From Spiribacter salinus M19-40 (GTDB taxonomy: Bacteria > Pseudomonadota > Gammaproteobacteria > Nitrococcales > Nitrococcaceae), in the NCBI RefSeq assembly GCF_000319575.2, contig NC_021291.1, positions 868,001-932,000 on the forward strand: 64,000 bases of DNA, given 5' to 3'. The notes under the pieces were generated by a model. It was not told where the DNA came from, did no database searches, and was given only the letters and a program-made list of their open reading frames with translations. Positions 51,180 to 61,037 of the stretch are shown here, piece after piece; position 1 is the first letter of the stretch, and the number at the start of each line of letters is the position of its first letter. Both the position numbers and the translations under genes were made by a program.

Positions 51180-51208
51180 TTTATACCATAGACGGCTTGC
51201 AGCGACAA
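51180..51208 (-). promoter_or_regulatory. Promoter of the rpsB-tsf block
   Basis: TTGTCG (51203-51208) and TATAAA (51180-51185) on the minus strand are exactly 17 bases apart, giving a leader of about 120 bases. It is the clearest promoter-like site seen in front of the 25-gene block. Confidence 0.65.
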
Positions 51209-51268
51209 TTTCGGATGCCGCGCAAAACGCCATTTCCGGGGTTATTCGACCCTGCAGACGGATACACC

Positions 51269-52027
51269 ATGAGCATCACGACAAAAACGGCCGCCGAGAT
51301 CGAACAGATGCGCGAGGCTGGCCGCCGCGCCGCCTCGGTTCTGGACATGATCACCGAACACGTGCGCCCGGGCATTTCCACCGGCGAGCTCGATCGGCTT
51401 TGTCACGCCTACATCGACTCCATCGACTGCGTCCCCGCCCCCCTGAATTACCGCGGCTTCCCGAAGGCCACCTGCATTTCGGTCAATCACGTGATCTGCC
51501 ATGGCATCCCAGGCGACAAAAAACTCAAACGGGGCGACATCCTCAACATCGATGTGACCGTGATTTATAACGGCTGGCATGGCGACACAAGCCGCATGTA
51601 CTTTGCAGGTCAGCCCGGTATTCAGGCCCGCCGCGTCACGGAGATTGCCCAGGCCGCCCTTGAGGCGGGCATCCGTGCCGTCCAGCCCGGCGCCCGCCTT
51701 GGCGACATCGGCCATGCGATTCAAACGCTGGTTGAAGGTGAGGGGTGCTCCGTGGTCCGCGAATACTGTGGCCATGGTATTGGCCGCGGCTTCCACGAAG
51801 AGCCCCAGGTCCTTCACTACGGCAAACCTGGCACCGGCATGACCCTGCAGCCTGGCATGACGTTCACGATTGAGCCCATGGTCAACGCCGGCCGCCCCGA
51901 CACCCGGCTGCTCGGTGATCAGTGGACGGTGGTCACCAAGGATCACAGCCCGTCAGCGCAATGGGAGCACACCGTTGCTGTCACCGACGATGGCGTCGAC
52001 ATCCTCACGCTGAGTGCGCCCGACTAA
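51269..52027 (+). CDS. map: Methionine aminopeptidase, type I
   Basis: A 252-residue metalloenzyme removing the initiator methionine. The five metal ligands are all visible: Asp in LNIDVTVIYNGWHGDTSRM (two), His in YCGHGIGRGFHEEPQV, Glu in FTIEPMVN and Glu in QWEHTVAV. Length is close to E. coli Map (264). The ATG at 51269 begins the conserved region (ITTKTAAEIEQMREAGR). It diverges from rpsB, a conserved arrangement, and glnD follows after one base. Confidence 0.96.
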   Translation: MSITTKTAAEIEQMREAGRRAASVLDMITEHVRPGISTGELDRLCHAYIDSIDCVPAPLNYRGFPKATCISVNHVICHGIPGDKKLKRGDILNIDVTVIYNGWHGDTSRMYFAGQPGIQARRVTEIAQAALEAGIRAVQPGARLGDIGHAIQTLVEGEGCSVVREYCGHGIGRGFHEEPQVLHYGKPGTGMTLQPGMTFTIEPMVNAGRPDTRLLGDQWTVVTKDHSPSAQWEHTVAVTDDGVDILTLSAPD

Positions 52028-52028
52028 C

Positions 52029-54740
52029 ATGGTGGCTATGGCGCCTGCCCTGGACGACGAAGGCCTCGACCGTCAGCTGCTCGACCTCGACGCACTGGAT
52101 AGCCAGCTTGACGGCGATCCGAACCCGGCCATACGGCTGCGCCAGACACTTCGCGATGCAGACGAGACGCTGGCCGCCCGGTTTCAGGAGGGCACACCGG
52201 CTTCCACCCTGGTCCCGCTACGCGCGACACTCATGGACGCCATCGTCATCCGATTATGGCAACGCCTCATGGGGGATTTCGCGGACATCGGCTGTCTTGT
52301 GGCGGTGGGCGGTTACGGCCGCGGGGAGCTCCACCCTGCCTCCGACACCGATCTCATGGTGCTTGTGCCAGCCACACCCGTGGAGGGGCTTGATGCCAGG
52401 CTGACCGGGTTTATCACGGCGCTTTGGGATGTCGGCATCGAGGTTGGGCATAGCGTGCGCAGCATCGATGACTGCGTCACCGAGGCGGACAAGGACATTA
52501 CGGTTGCCACAAACCTGATGGAGGCTCGCCCACTGGCGGGCGATTCCACCCTGTTCAAGGACATGGAAGCGGCCACCAGCCCCTTCCGCATCTGGCCTGG
52601 TCCCGCCTTTTTCGAGGCGAAGTGGGCCGAACAGCAGCGCCGTCATGAGCGTTATCACGACACCGCCTACAACCTGGAGCCGAACCTCAAGGAGAGTCCG
52701 GGCGGGCTGCGGGATATCCACATGATTGGCTGGGTGGCGAAGCGGCATTTCAATGCGAACTCGCTCGGCGACCTGGTGGATCTCGGTTTTCTGACCGACG
52801 GCGAGTACGATGCCTTGTTGCAAGGCCAGCACTTTCTCTGGGACCTGCGTTTTGCCCTGCACCTGCAAGCGGGCCGGCGCGAAGATCGGCTGCTGTTTGA
52901 ATACCAGACCGAGCTTGCTCGCCAGTTTGGCTACAAAGACGCCGAGCACACCCTGGCCGTCGAGCAGTTCATGCAGCGCTACTACCGCATGATCATGCGA
53001 CTCAACCGCCTCAATGAAATGCTCCTGCAGCTCTACCAGGAGTCCATTCTGTACGGCGATGTTGATGAAAAACCGCGGCTGCTAAACAAACGTTTTCAGG
53101 TGAAACGGGGTTTTATTGAGGTCACCCACCGCAACATCTTTAAGCGCTATCCCATTGCCATTCTTGAGCTTTTTTTGCTCATGCAGCAGCACCCCGAAGT
53201 ACGAGGGATTCGCGCGGCCACGGTGCGACAGTTACGTGAGCACCGCTATCTGATCGACGAGCGCTTTCGTGAGGACCTGCGGGTGCGCAGCCTGTTCATG
53301 GAAATCCTGCGTCAGCCTGAAGGCATCACCCACGCACTGCGCCGCATGCATGGCCACGGCATCCTCGGCCGCTACATCCCCGCCTTCGCCGAGATCACCG
53401 GGCGGATGCAGTACGACCTGTTTCATGTCTATACCGTCGACACCCACACCTTGATGGTTGTGAGAAATCTGCGCCGGTTAGCCATGCCAGAGCACCGGGG
53501 AGAGTTCCCACTACTCAGCCAGATCCACGGGCGCATCCCCAAACCGGAGCTGCTCTACCTGGCCGGTCTGTTTCACGACATCGCCAAGGGCCGCGGTGGC
53601 GACCACTCCGAACTCGGTGCGGAAGATGCCTACGCGTTCTGTCTGCAGCACGGGCTGTCACGCTATGACTGCCGCTTTGTCGCCTGGCTCGTGCGCAAGC
53701 ACCTGCTGATGTCGATGACCGCACAGCGCCGTGATATCAGCGACCCAGCGGTGATCAACGAGTTCGCTGCCGAGGCGGGCGACCTGACGCATCTTGATTA
53801 CCTGTACTTACTGACGGTGGCCGATATCCGGGCAACCGACCCCAAACTCTGGAACAGCTGGCGCGAGGCCTTGCTCCTCGAGCTCTACCGCCGGGCAAGC
53901 CGGGCCCTGCGCCGTGGGCTGGGTGCCCCGGTTGATGAAGAAGAGCTGGTCAGTGAAGCACAAACCCGCGCCCGCGATCTATTGCGCGACCAGGGCCTGC
54001 ATCACATGACCGTGCGCTCTATCTGGCGGCACTTCACGCCCGAGTATTTCCTGCGCTACACCGCCGACGAGGTCGCCTGGCACACCGCCGCCATCCATTC
54101 CGCCGGCAGTGCCGCCCATGTCCCGCTGATTTTGATTGACCCGCAAACCCGTCGCGGTGGTACCGAAGTCTTTATCTACACCCGCGATCGCGACAACATC
54201 TTTGCCCTGGCGGTCTCGGCGATGGATCAGCTCGGTCTGGATATTCAGGACGCGCGCATCATTACCACCACCAATGGCTATACCCTCGACAGCTTTCTCG
54301 TGCTCGAAGAAACGGATCAGGGCCTCGAGCGTGACGCCCGGACAGCCATGATCCGCGAGACGCTCACCGAGGTCCTTGGCGAGACCCGAAAGCCACCAGA
54401 GCCCGGGCACCGCGGCCTGCCGCGACGCCTACGCCACTTCAACACGCCAACCCAGGTCGATTTCAGCGAGGACACGGGTAACGGGCGCACCGCGGTCGAG
54501 CTCATTACCGGCGATCAGCCGGGCCTGCTTGCCCGCGTGGGCAGCGTATTCGCGCGCCACAGCCTGCGGGTGCAAAACGCCAAGATCGCCACCATTGGCG
54601 AGCGCGCCGAGGATGTGTTCTTTCTGACCGATGCCGATAACGCGCCGCTGACACCAGCGCTGCGCCAGCAACTGCGCAGTGAACTCCTCGAGCTGTTTGA
54701 GGGCGATAGCGACATTATGCGCCGCGGAGATGGGGTTTAG
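52029..54740 (+). CDS. glnD: Bifunctional uridylyltransferase/uridylyl-removing enzyme GlnD
   Basis: A 903-residue sensor of glutamine that uridylylates or deuridylylates PII. Domains in order: nucleotidyltransferase with GGYGRGELHPASDTDL at residues 94-109; a helical linker; an HD domain with LFHDIAKGRGGDHSELGAEDA (about 514-534); and two C-terminal ACT domains (about 720-800 and 825-900, the second beginning TAVELITGDQPGLLARVG). The ATG at 52029 follows the map stop by one base; another ATG lies at 52038. Expression with map is likely. Confidence 0.96.
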   Translation: MVAMAPALDDEGLDRQLLDLDALDSQLDGDPNPAIRLRQTLRDADETLAARFQEGTPASTLVPLRATLMDAIVIRLWQRLMGDFADIGCLVAVGGYGRGELHPASDTDLMVLVPATPVEGLDARLTGFITALWDVGIEVGHSVRSIDDCVTEADKDITVATNLMEARPLAGDSTLFKDMEAATSPFRIWPGPAFFEAKWAEQQRRHERYHDTAYNLEPNLKESPGGLRDIHMIGWVAKRHFNANSLGDLVDLGFLTDGEYDALLQGQHFLWDLRFALHLQAGRREDRLLFEYQTELARQFGYKDAEHTLAVEQFMQRYYRMIMRLNRLNEMLLQLYQESILYGDVDEKPRLLNKRFQVKRGFIEVTHRNIFKRYPIAILELFLLMQQHPEVRGIRAATVRQLREHRYLIDERFREDLRVRSLFMEILRQPEGITHALRRMHGHGILGRYIPAFAEITGRMQYDLFHVYTVDTHTLMVVRNLRRLAMPEHRGEFPLLSQIHGRIPKPELLYLAGLFHDIAKGRGGDHSELGAEDAYAFCLQHGLSRYDCRFVAWLVRKHLLMSMTAQRRDISDPAVINEFAAEAGDLTHLDYLYLLTVADIRATDPKLWNSWREALLLELYRRASRALRRGLGAPVDEEELVSEAQTRARDLLRDQGLHHMTVRSIWRHFTPEYFLRYTADEVAWHTAAIHSAGSAAHVPLILIDPQTRRGGTEVFIYTRDRDNIFALAVSAMDQLGLDIQDARIITTTNGYTLDSFLVLEETDQGLERDARTAMIRETLTEVLGETRKPPEPGHRGLPRRLRHFNTPTQVDFSEDTGNGRTAVELITGDQPGLLARVGSVFARHSLRVQNAKIATIGERAEDVFFLTDADNAPLTPALRQQLRSELLELFEGDSDIMRRGDGV

Positions 54741-54741
54741 C

Positions 54742-55959
54742 ATGAGCCATCACAGCCACCCCGGCCTTGCGCGCCTGCAACCCTATCCGTTCCAACGCCT
54801 CCGGGCGTTGCTGGAGGGCGTCGAACCCCCTGCCGGGGTTACGCCTGTTCCGCTGTCGATTGGTGAGCCCAAGCACCCCGCCCCTGATTTCATCGCCGAG
54901 ACCCTGCGCCAGGCCATCGACTCGAGCATCGGCCGCTACCCGGCAACCCTGGGTAGTGCGTCACTGCGCGAAGGCATCGCCGAGTGGCTCACCCGGCGCT
55001 TTAATCTGCCATCGGGCGGCATGGATCCCACCACGCAGGTGCTCCCGGCCGCCGGTACACGCGAGGCCCTGTTCGCCGTTACCCAGGCCCTGATCGACCC
55101 GGCTCAACGCCCGGGCGTGATCATGCCCAATCCGTTCTATCAGATCTATGAAGGCGCCGCCCTCCTCGCCGGGGCCGAGCCGATCTACCTGAACACCGAT
55201 CACGCTTCGGATGAACTGCCCGACATTGACCGGATTGATGCAGCCACCTGGCGCCGCTGTGGCCTGATTTATCTGTGTAGCCCCGGCAATCCCAGCGGGC
55301 GCGTACTCCCGCAAAGCTTCTGGGCCCGCCTTTTCGAGCTGCAGGACACCCACGGCTTCCTCATCGCGGCCGACGAATGCTATAGCGAGCTCTACCGGGA
55401 TGAAGCCGCGCCACCGCTGGGCCTGCTGGCCGCCTGTCAGGCTGCCGGACGACCCGATTACAGCGGCTGTCTCGTTTTTCACAGTCTGTCCAAGCGCTCT
55501 AATGTTCCGGGCTTGCGCTCGGGGTTCATCGCCGGTGACGCACAACTCATTCGTGACTTCACGGCCTACCGAACCTACCAGGGCTGCGCGCTGCCGCTAC
55601 ACACCCAGCAGGCGAGCCTCATGGCCTGGCAGGACGAGGCCCACGTGCGGGACAACCGGGCGGCTTATCGAGCGAAGTTCGAAATCGCCAGCCGCTTGTT
55701 GCAGGACGTCGTCCCCTATCGCGAGCCCGAGGCCGGTTTTTATCTCTGGTTACCCGTGCCCCGTGGCAACGACGAAGCATTTGCCCGCGATCTCTACGCG
55801 GCCACGGGCGTCACGGTTCTGCCCGGGCGTTATCTCTCGCGGCCCACCGCCGCGGGTGACCCGGGGGCGGGCCGAGTTCGCCTGGCGCTGGTGGCAGAGA
55901 CAGGCATCTGCGAGGATGCCCTCGGGCGCATTCGCCAATTCATTGAACAGACCGACTGA
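54742..55959 (+). CDS. dapC: Succinyldiaminopimelate transaminase DapC
   Basis: A 405-residue fold type I aminotransferase. PVPLSIGEPKHPAP and GRYPATLGSASLREGIAEWL are typical of the DapC branch, and Lys251 in HSLSKRSNVPGLRSGF holds PLP. It converts N-succinyl-2-amino-6-ketopimelate to succinyl-diaminopimelate. The start is one base after the glnD stop; dapD and dapE follow. The glnD-dapC-dapD neighbourhood is known from Pseudomonas. Confidence 0.94.
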   Translation: MSHHSHPGLARLQPYPFQRLRALLEGVEPPAGVTPVPLSIGEPKHPAPDFIAETLRQAIDSSIGRYPATLGSASLREGIAEWLTRRFNLPSGGMDPTTQVLPAAGTREALFAVTQALIDPAQRPGVIMPNPFYQIYEGAALLAGAEPIYLNTDHASDELPDIDRIDAATWRRCGLIYLCSPGNPSGRVLPQSFWARLFELQDTHGFLIAADECYSELYRDEAAPPLGLLAACQAAGRPDYSGCLVFHSLSKRSNVPGLRSGFIAGDAQLIRDFTAYRTYQGCALPLHTQQASLMAWQDEAHVRDNRAAYRAKFEIASRLLQDVVPYREPEAGFYLWLPVPRGNDEAFARDLYAATGVTVLPGRYLSRPTAAGDPGAGRVRLALVAETGICEDALGRIRQFIEQTD

Positions 55960-55971
55960 CGGAGACCCCCC

Positions 55972-56790
55972 ATGGCCGCGATCCAGAGCATTATTGAGAC
56001 CGCCTTTGAGCAACGCGACGAACTAACCCCCGAGAGCGCCCCGACGGAGGTTCGTGAAGCGGTCGAACAGGCCCTCGGTCAGCTTGATCGCGGTGATGCA
56101 CGGGTCGCTGAAAAGGTGAACGGCCAGTGGCAGGTCAACCAGTGGCTCAAAAAAGCCGTGCTCCTGTCCTTCCGGCTGCAGCCCAATACGCGGATACGCG
56201 GCGGCGCGACCGATTACTACGACAAGGTCCCGCTCAAGTACGCCGACTACAACAGTGCCGATTTCGCAGTGGACGGCGTGCGTGTGGTGCCACCGGCGGC
56301 AGCCCGGCGTGGCGCGCACATTGCTGCCGGTGTTGTCTTAATGCCCTCGTACGTCAACATTGGCGCGTATGTCGATACCGGCACCATGGTGGACACCTGG
56401 GCCACCGTTGGCTCCTGTGCCCAGATTGGCCGCAACGTGCACCTGTCGGGTGGTGTGGGCATTGGTGGCGTGCTGGAGCCCTTGCAGGCCAATCCCACCA
56501 TTATCGAAGACAACTGCTTCATCGGCGCCCGCTCCGAGATTGTCGAGGGCGTGATTGTCGGCGAGGGTGCGGTGATCTCCATGGGCGTGTACATCGGCCA
56601 GAGCACCAAGATCTATAACCGCGAGACGGGCGAAGTCACGTTTGGCGAGGTGCCGCCGGGTGCCGTGGTTGTCTCCGGTAGCCTACCCGCGGCTGATGGC
56701 AGCCACAGCCTCTACTGCGCGGTGATCATCAAGCAGGTGGACGCCAAAACGCGCGCCAAGGTCGGGATCAACGAGCTGCTGCGCCCCTGA
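55972..56790 (+). CDS. dapD: Tetrahydrodipicolinate N-succinyltransferase DapD
   Basis: A 272-residue left-handed beta-helix transferase (E. coli 274). [61 protein letters not shown] and [20 protein letters not shown] are all standard. It supplies the substrate for DapC in the succinylase branch of lysine and diaminopimelate synthesis. A GGAG site precedes the ATG by seven bases. Confidence 0.97.
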   Translation: MAAIQSIIETAFEQRDELTPESAPTEVREAVEQALGQLDRGDARVAEKVNGQWQVNQWLKKAVLLSFRLQPNTRIRGGATDYYDKVPLKYADYNSADFAVDGVRVVPPAAARRGAHIAAGVVLMPSYVNIGAYVDTGTMVDTWATVGSCAQIGRNVHLSGGVGIGGVLEPLQANPTIIEDNCFIGARSEIVEGVIVGEGAVISMGVYIGQSTKIYNRETGEVTFGEVPPGAVVVSGSLPAADGSHSLYCAVIIKQVDAKTRAKVGINELLRP

Positions 56791-56792
56791 TC

Positions 56793-57968
56793 ATGCACGG
56801 CCAACCGCTCGCCCTTGCCGAGGCGCTGATCGCCCGGCCCTCCATCACGCCAGACGATGCCGGCTGCCAGGCCCTGCTCGCCGAGCGCCTGGCGGCCCTC
56901 GGCTTTGCCCTCCATTCACTGCCTCAGGGTGAGGTGAGTAACCTGCTGGCGTTGCGCTCACCCGACAGCGCCGGGGCCACGGATTCCAGCACACCGCTGC
57001 TGCTTTTTCTGGGCCACACCGATGTCGTGCCCACCGGCCCGGTAGAGGCCTGGCAGAGCGAACCGTTTACACCAAGCATTCGCGACGGCCGCCTCTACGG
57101 CCGTGGTGCGGCCGATATGAAAGGCAGTGTGGCGGCGTGGGTAACGGCCTGTGAACGGCTGCTTGAGTCAGAGGCCCTGGGTGGCCTGCGCCTGGGGATC
57201 CTTCTGACCAGTGACGAAGAGGGCCCGGCAAACGATGGCATTCGTGCGATCGCCCCAACACTCACGGGGCTGACGGGGCCAATCGATTGGTGCCTGGTCG
57301 GCGAGCCCAGCAGCGAGCACACTCTCGGCGATACCATCCGCATTGGTCGGCGGGGGTCACTCAGCGGCACCGTGACCGTCACCGGCCGCCAGGGTCATGT
57401 TGCCTACCCGGCACTCGCCGATAATTCGCTGCATCGACTGACCGCTCTCCTCGCCGAGCTTGTCGCAGAAGAATGGGATCATGGCACCCCGGCCTTTCCC
57501 CCAACAACACTGCAGGTCACCGACATCGACGCAGATACGGATGCGAGCAATGTCATCCCCGGCGAGTCGAGTGCACGGTTCAACCTGCGCTTCTCGCCCG
57601 CCTCTACAGCGACCGAGCTGCAGGCCCGCATCACCGACATCGTGCATCGACATGCCCCCGGCGCCCGCATCGACTGGCACCTCTCAGCGGAGCCCTTCTC
57701 CAGCGAGCCAGGCGCCCTGCGCGAGGCCATCACCACGTGTGTTGAAGCACAGCTCGGCCTGACGCCCCAGGGCAATACGGCGGGTGGCACGTCTGATGGA
57801 CGGTTTATCGCGCCCCTTGGCGCTGAGGTGGTGGAGATCGGCCCGGTGAATGCCAGTATCCACCAGGTCGACGAATCCATCGACATCGCAGAACTGGAGG
57901 CCCTGAGCGAGCTTTACGAAGCGATTATTCGCCGCCTTGCGGCGAGCCCGAGCGCTCAGCTGCGCTGA
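56793..57968 (+). CDS. dapE: Succinyl-diaminopimelate desuccinylase DapE
   Basis: A 391-residue M20 zinc peptidase-family enzyme that releases diaminopimelate. LFLGHTDVVPTGP, GRGAADMKGSVAAWVTA and LLTSDEEGPANDGI provide the metal ligands and the catalytic Glu, and GNTAGGTSDGRFIAPLGAEVVEIGPVN is the C-terminal catalytic region. It starts two bases after dapD, closing the dapC-dapD-dapE run. Its last 44 bases overlap the convergent oxidoreductase gene. Confidence 0.96.
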   Translation: MHGQPLALAEALIARPSITPDDAGCQALLAERLAALGFALHSLPQGEVSNLLALRSPDSAGATDSSTPLLLFLGHTDVVPTGPVEAWQSEPFTPSIRDGRLYGRGAADMKGSVAAWVTACERLLESEALGGLRLGILLTSDEEGPANDGIRAIAPTLTGLTGPIDWCLVGEPSSEHTLGDTIRIGRRGSLSGTVTVTGRQGHVAYPALADNSLHRLTALLAELVAEEWDHGTPAFPPTTLQVTDIDADTDASNVIPGESSARFNLRFSPASTATELQARITDIVHRHAPGARIDWHLSAEPFSSEPGALREAITTCVEAQLGLTPQGNTAGGTSDGRFIAPLGAEVVEIGPVNASIHQVDESIDIAELEALSELYEAIIRRLAASPSAQLR

Positions 57969-58923
57969 TCAATCGCCGTGCTGCGGCGCATCCACTGTGC
58001 CAGGCCCCCTCAATCCGGCCATCCGACACCCAGTCGCCCGCACACAGGATGTCCTCATGCTCAAGATAGCCGTCCGCTGCCTTGAGCGCGCCCCGTGCGC
58101 GTGCAAAGCGCCAGCGGTGAGCGACGCGCTCGGCAATCGCCGGTGGGCGTCGCAACAGATCACCAAAGGCCTGGGCAAGGAATTCACTCACCGCCTCCGG
58201 CGACCACTCAATGTTCGCCTCACTCCAGGCGGCCGTCGCGTGCAGTATCCAGATCTCAGGCAAATGCGGGCGATCCGGGCGTGAGCCGGCACGTGCCACC
58301 CATCCCAGCGGCCCACTGCTCGGGAAACCGGCGTCAAAATCAACCTCAAGTGGACGCTCCAGCACCAGACCGACCGACCAGCATGGCTGCATGTGAGCGG
58401 CAGCCGCCTCCGTTGCTAGCCGCGGACTCGGCTCTGCCAGCAAGGATTGACTCTGGGGCGCCGGGGCGGTCAGGAGCACCTGATCAAACTCCCCCAGCGT
58501 TTCGCCCGTGCGCTCTCGCAAGACCCACCCGGTGAGCTCCCGAGTGATTTCACTGACCTGTACCTCGGTGTGCAGATCAAGCCCATCGCTCAAGTGTTTG
58601 GCCAGGGATGACATCCGCGGCACCCCCACCAGACGGGTCTCGGGCCGCGCGGGCTGTCGCTCAGGCAGGACGACCGGTGTCACTGACCAGGGCAGAACAA
58701 CGCCTGCAGCTTGCCATTCGGCCACAACCGCCTGGAACGCGGGGTCCCGCGCGGTGAAATACTGTGCCCCCAGATCGATCGAACCGTGCTCAGTGCGCTT
58801 GCTGACGGTCCGCCCGCCCGGGCCCCGGCCTTTGTCATACACGACCGCCTCGATGCCGGCGGCCTGCAGCGTACGCGCTGCCGCGAGTCCCGCGATGCCG
58901 GCGCCGATAATCGCTATGCGCAT
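57925..58923 (-). CDS. NAD(P)/FAD-dependent amine oxidase-like (renalase-type) oxidoreductase
   Basis: A 332-residue flavoprotein. The N-terminal dinucleotide-binding fold MRIAIIGAGIAGLAAARTLQ is followed by VVYDKGRGPGGRTVSKR, and the C-terminal CAGDWVSDGRIEGAWHSGCAAA binds FAD. The middle resembles the bacterial renalase-like family, some members of which oxidise isomeric forms of beta-NAD(P)H. The actual substrate is unknown. It lies 27 bases downstream of dapB on the same strand and overlaps the 3' end of dapE by 44 bases. Confidence 0.85.
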   Translation of the reverse strand: MRIAIIGAGIAGLAAARTLQAAGIEAVVYDKGRGPGGRTVSKRTEHGSIDLGAQYFTARDPAFQAVVAEWQAAGVVLPWSVTPVVLPERQPARPETRLVGVPRMSSLAKHLSDGLDLHTEVQVSEITRELTGWVLRERTGETLGEFDQVLLTAPAPQSQSLLAEPSPRLATEAAAAHMQPCWSVGLVLERPLEVDFDAGFPSSGPLGWVARAGSRPDRPHLPEIWILHATAAWSEANIEWSPEAVSEFLAQAFGDLLRRPPAIAERVAHRWRFARARGALKAADGYLEHEDILCAGDWVSDGRIEGAWHSGCAAARRLISAAERSGSPQGGE

Positions 58924-58950
58924 GACGGTCTCTCTATCGGTCGAATCCGC

Positions 58951-59757
58951 TCAGGCGCTCAACCCAAGCACGTCTTCCATGTCGAAGCGCCCCGCGGACT
59001 GATGAACCAGCCAACCCGCGGCCCGCAGGGCGCCACGCGCAAAAGTGTCCCGGCTTGATGCCCGATGGGTCAGTTCGATGCGCTCGCCCTGGCCCGCCAG
59101 CATCACGGTGTGTTCGCCCACGATATCGCCGCCCCGCAAAGTCTGAAAACCAATCGCACCCACCGGTCTTTCACCGGTGATTCCGTCTCGACTGCGCACC
59201 GACTGCTCCGTCAGGTTGACGCCACGGGCCGCCGCTACCGCCTCGCCCAAGGCAAGGGCCGTGCCGGACGGCGCATCTTTCTTCAGCCGATGATGCGCCT
59301 CTAGTATCTCGACATCATAATCATCGCCAAGTGCCCCGGCGGCCAGCTCGGCGAGGCGGCGCATCAGTGTTACACCGCTGCTGTAGTTTGCCGCCTGGAC
59401 AATCGGAATATGTGAAGCCGCGCCATCGAGCGCCGCCTCCGCCTCGGCATCCAACCCCGTGGTACCGATGACAATGGGGGTGCCAGCGCTGACAGCCGCC
59501 TGCAAGTTGTCCTCAAACGCCGCAGGCAGTGTGAAGTCGATGAGCACATCAACCGCTGCCGCCGCCGCCGCGAGATCATCCGTCAGCGCGATATCCAGTG
59601 CGCCAACGCCCGCGAGCACCCCAGCATCGCCGTCCAGCTCAGCATGCCCTGGCCGCAACGTCGCCGCCCCCAGGGTCAAGCCCTGTTCGTCTGCCAGCGC
59701 AGCAACAAGCGCACGGCCCATGCGCCCCCCGGCCCCGAGAATTCCCACGGTGGTCAT
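58951..59757 (-). CDS. dapB: 4-hydroxy-tetrahydrodipicolinate reductase
   Basis: A 268-residue reductase of the lysine pathway. VGILGAGGRMGRALVAAL binds NAD(P)H, GTTGLDAEAEAAL and ANYSSGVTLMRRL follow, and the catalytic EAHHRLKKDAPSGTALALGE is intact apart from Arg-Leu in place of the common Arg-His. Length equals the usual 267-273. It starts one base after the dnaJ stop. The dnaK-dnaJ-dapB order is common in Gammaproteobacteria. Confidence 0.96.
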   Translation of the reverse strand: MTTVGILGAGGRMGRALVAALADEQGLTLGAATLRPGHAELDGDAGVLAGVGALDIALTDDLAAAAAAVDVLIDFTLPAAFEDNLQAAVSAGTPIVIGTTGLDAEAEAALDGAASHIPIVQAANYSSGVTLMRRLAELAAGALGDDYDVEILEAHHRLKKDAPSGTALALGEAVAAARGVNLTEQSVRSRDGITGERPVGAIGFQTLRGGDIVGEHTVMLAGQGERIELTHRASSRDTFARGALRAAGWLVHQSAGRFDMEDVLGLSA

Positions 59758-59758
59758 A

Positions 59759-60898
59759 TCAGAACTTCATCCCTTCAAAGAACTTCTTCACCGAATCCAG
59801 CCAGGAGCTACCCCGCGGGTTATGGTGCTCACCGCCATCTTCCAGTGTCTCGGCGAGCTCTTCGAGCAATTCCTTCTGCCGTCCGGTGAGATTCACCGGC
59901 GTCTCGACACTCACCCGGCACAGCAAATCGCCCTGGGCACCCCCCCGCACGGGCTTCACACCCTTGCCACGGATCCGAAAGACCTTACCGGACTGCGTGC
60001 CACTCGGCACCCTGAGCGTCACCCGCCCATCCAGCGTCGGCACCTCGATTTCGCCACCCAGTGCCGCTGTCGTGAACGCGAGCGGGATTTCGCAACGCAG
60101 ATCAGACCCGTCACGCGTGAAGATGGGGTGAGGCTTAACAGCCACCTCGACGTACAGATCACCGGCGGGGCCACCCTGCTCACCTGGCTCCCCTTCGCCA
60201 CTCAGCCGGATTCGGTCACCGGTATCCACACCCGCCGGAATGCGAACGTTGAGCGTTTTCTGATCGGGGACAGTGCCATTGCCGCCGCACTGCACGCAGG
60301 GATCAGCGATGACCTCCCCGGTGCCGCTGCAGCGCGGGCACGTTTGCTGGATCGAGAAAAATCCCTGCTGGACGCGTACATCACCATGCCCATGACAGGT
60401 TGGGCAGGTCTCCGGTGTGCTGCCGGGTGCGGCGCCACTTCCATCGCACGCCTCACAGCGCACCTGCGTCGGAATGCGGATATCCCGCTCAACGCCCTCG
60501 ACCGCCTCCTCCAGGGAGATCTCCATACGATAGCGCAGGTCCGCTCCGCGAAAGGCCCGGCCGCCCCCGCCGCGGCCACCACCAAAGATATCGCCAAAAA
60601 CATCCGAGAAGATGTCGGAGAAGTCTGCGCCGCCGCCACCAAAGCCGCCGCGACCGCCACCACCGGCACTCGGATCCACGCCGGCATGCCCGAACTGGTC
60701 ATAGGCCGCGCGCTTTTGCCCGTCGCTGAGCACCTCGTAGGCCTCTTTGGCCTCTTTAAAGCGGACTTCCGCGTCCGTATCCCCCGTGTTGCGATCGGGG
60801 TGATACTTCATTGCCAGGCGTCGATACGCCTTTTTGATATCGCTCTCAGAGGCGTTCTGGGATACCCCGAGGATCTCGTAATAGTCGCGTTTCGCCAT
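59759..60898 (-). CDS. dnaJ: Chaperone DnaJ
   Basis: A 379-residue type I J-protein. J domain (5-70) with YHPDRN, Gly/Phe-rich linker (about 75-120), four CxxCxGxG zinc repeats ([32 protein letters not shown]; about 148-210) and the C-terminal substrate domain. It delivers unfolded proteins to DnaK and stimulates ATP hydrolysis. The spacer to dnaK is 136 bases and is strongly folded. Confidence 0.98.
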   Translation of the reverse strand: MAKRDYYEILGVSQNASESDIKKAYRRLAMKYHPDRNTGDTDAEVRFKEAKEAYEVLSDGQKRAAYDQFGHAGVDPSAGGGGRGGFGGGGADFSDIFSDVFGDIFGGGRGGGGRAFRGADLRYRMEISLEEAVEGVERDIRIPTQVRCEACDGSGAAPGSTPETCPTCHGHGDVRVQQGFFSIQQTCPRCSGTGEVIADPCVQCGGNGTVPDQKTLNVRIPAGVDTGDRIRLSGEGEPGEQGGPAGDLYVEVAVKPHPIFTRDGSDLRCEIPLAFTTAALGGEIEVPTLDGRVTLRVPSGTQSGKVFRIRGKGVKPVRGGAQGDLLCRVSVETPVNLTGRQKELLEELAETLEDGGEHHNPRGSSWLDSVKKFFEGMKF

Positions 60899-60929
60899 GG
60901 TGCCCGTACTGTTCGAATTGGTTGCAGGT

Positions 60930-61037
60930 TAACCGGCGCGGCCGCAACGGCAAAGGCGCAGCGACCAGCCACACCGTCACTCGGTGGGTAGCCCACTGCG
61001 CCCTGCCTGGCGAAGCCCGCTTCGCCGGCCGCGGTTA
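60930..61037 (-). other. Structured dnaK-dnaJ intergenic spacer
   Basis: Several nested inverted repeats fill the spacer. TAACCG (60930-60935) pairs with CGGTTA (61032-61037), which includes the dnaK stop codon, and GGCCG (60940-60944) with CGGCC (61026-61030). Inside are GGCGAAG/CTTCGCC (61009-61015/61020-61026), GGCGCAG/CTGCGCC (60955-60961/60996-61002) and CACCG/CGGTG (60972-60976/60982-60986). The helices share a few bases, so not all can form at once. No T run follows, so it does not look like a simple terminator. Confidence 0.5.

Noticed and set aside
59459-60991. Plus-strand open frame of 510 codons
   Set aside because: It lies opposite dapB and dnaJ, both unmistakable, and its translation has no recognisable domain. 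It is a GC-rich antisense frame.
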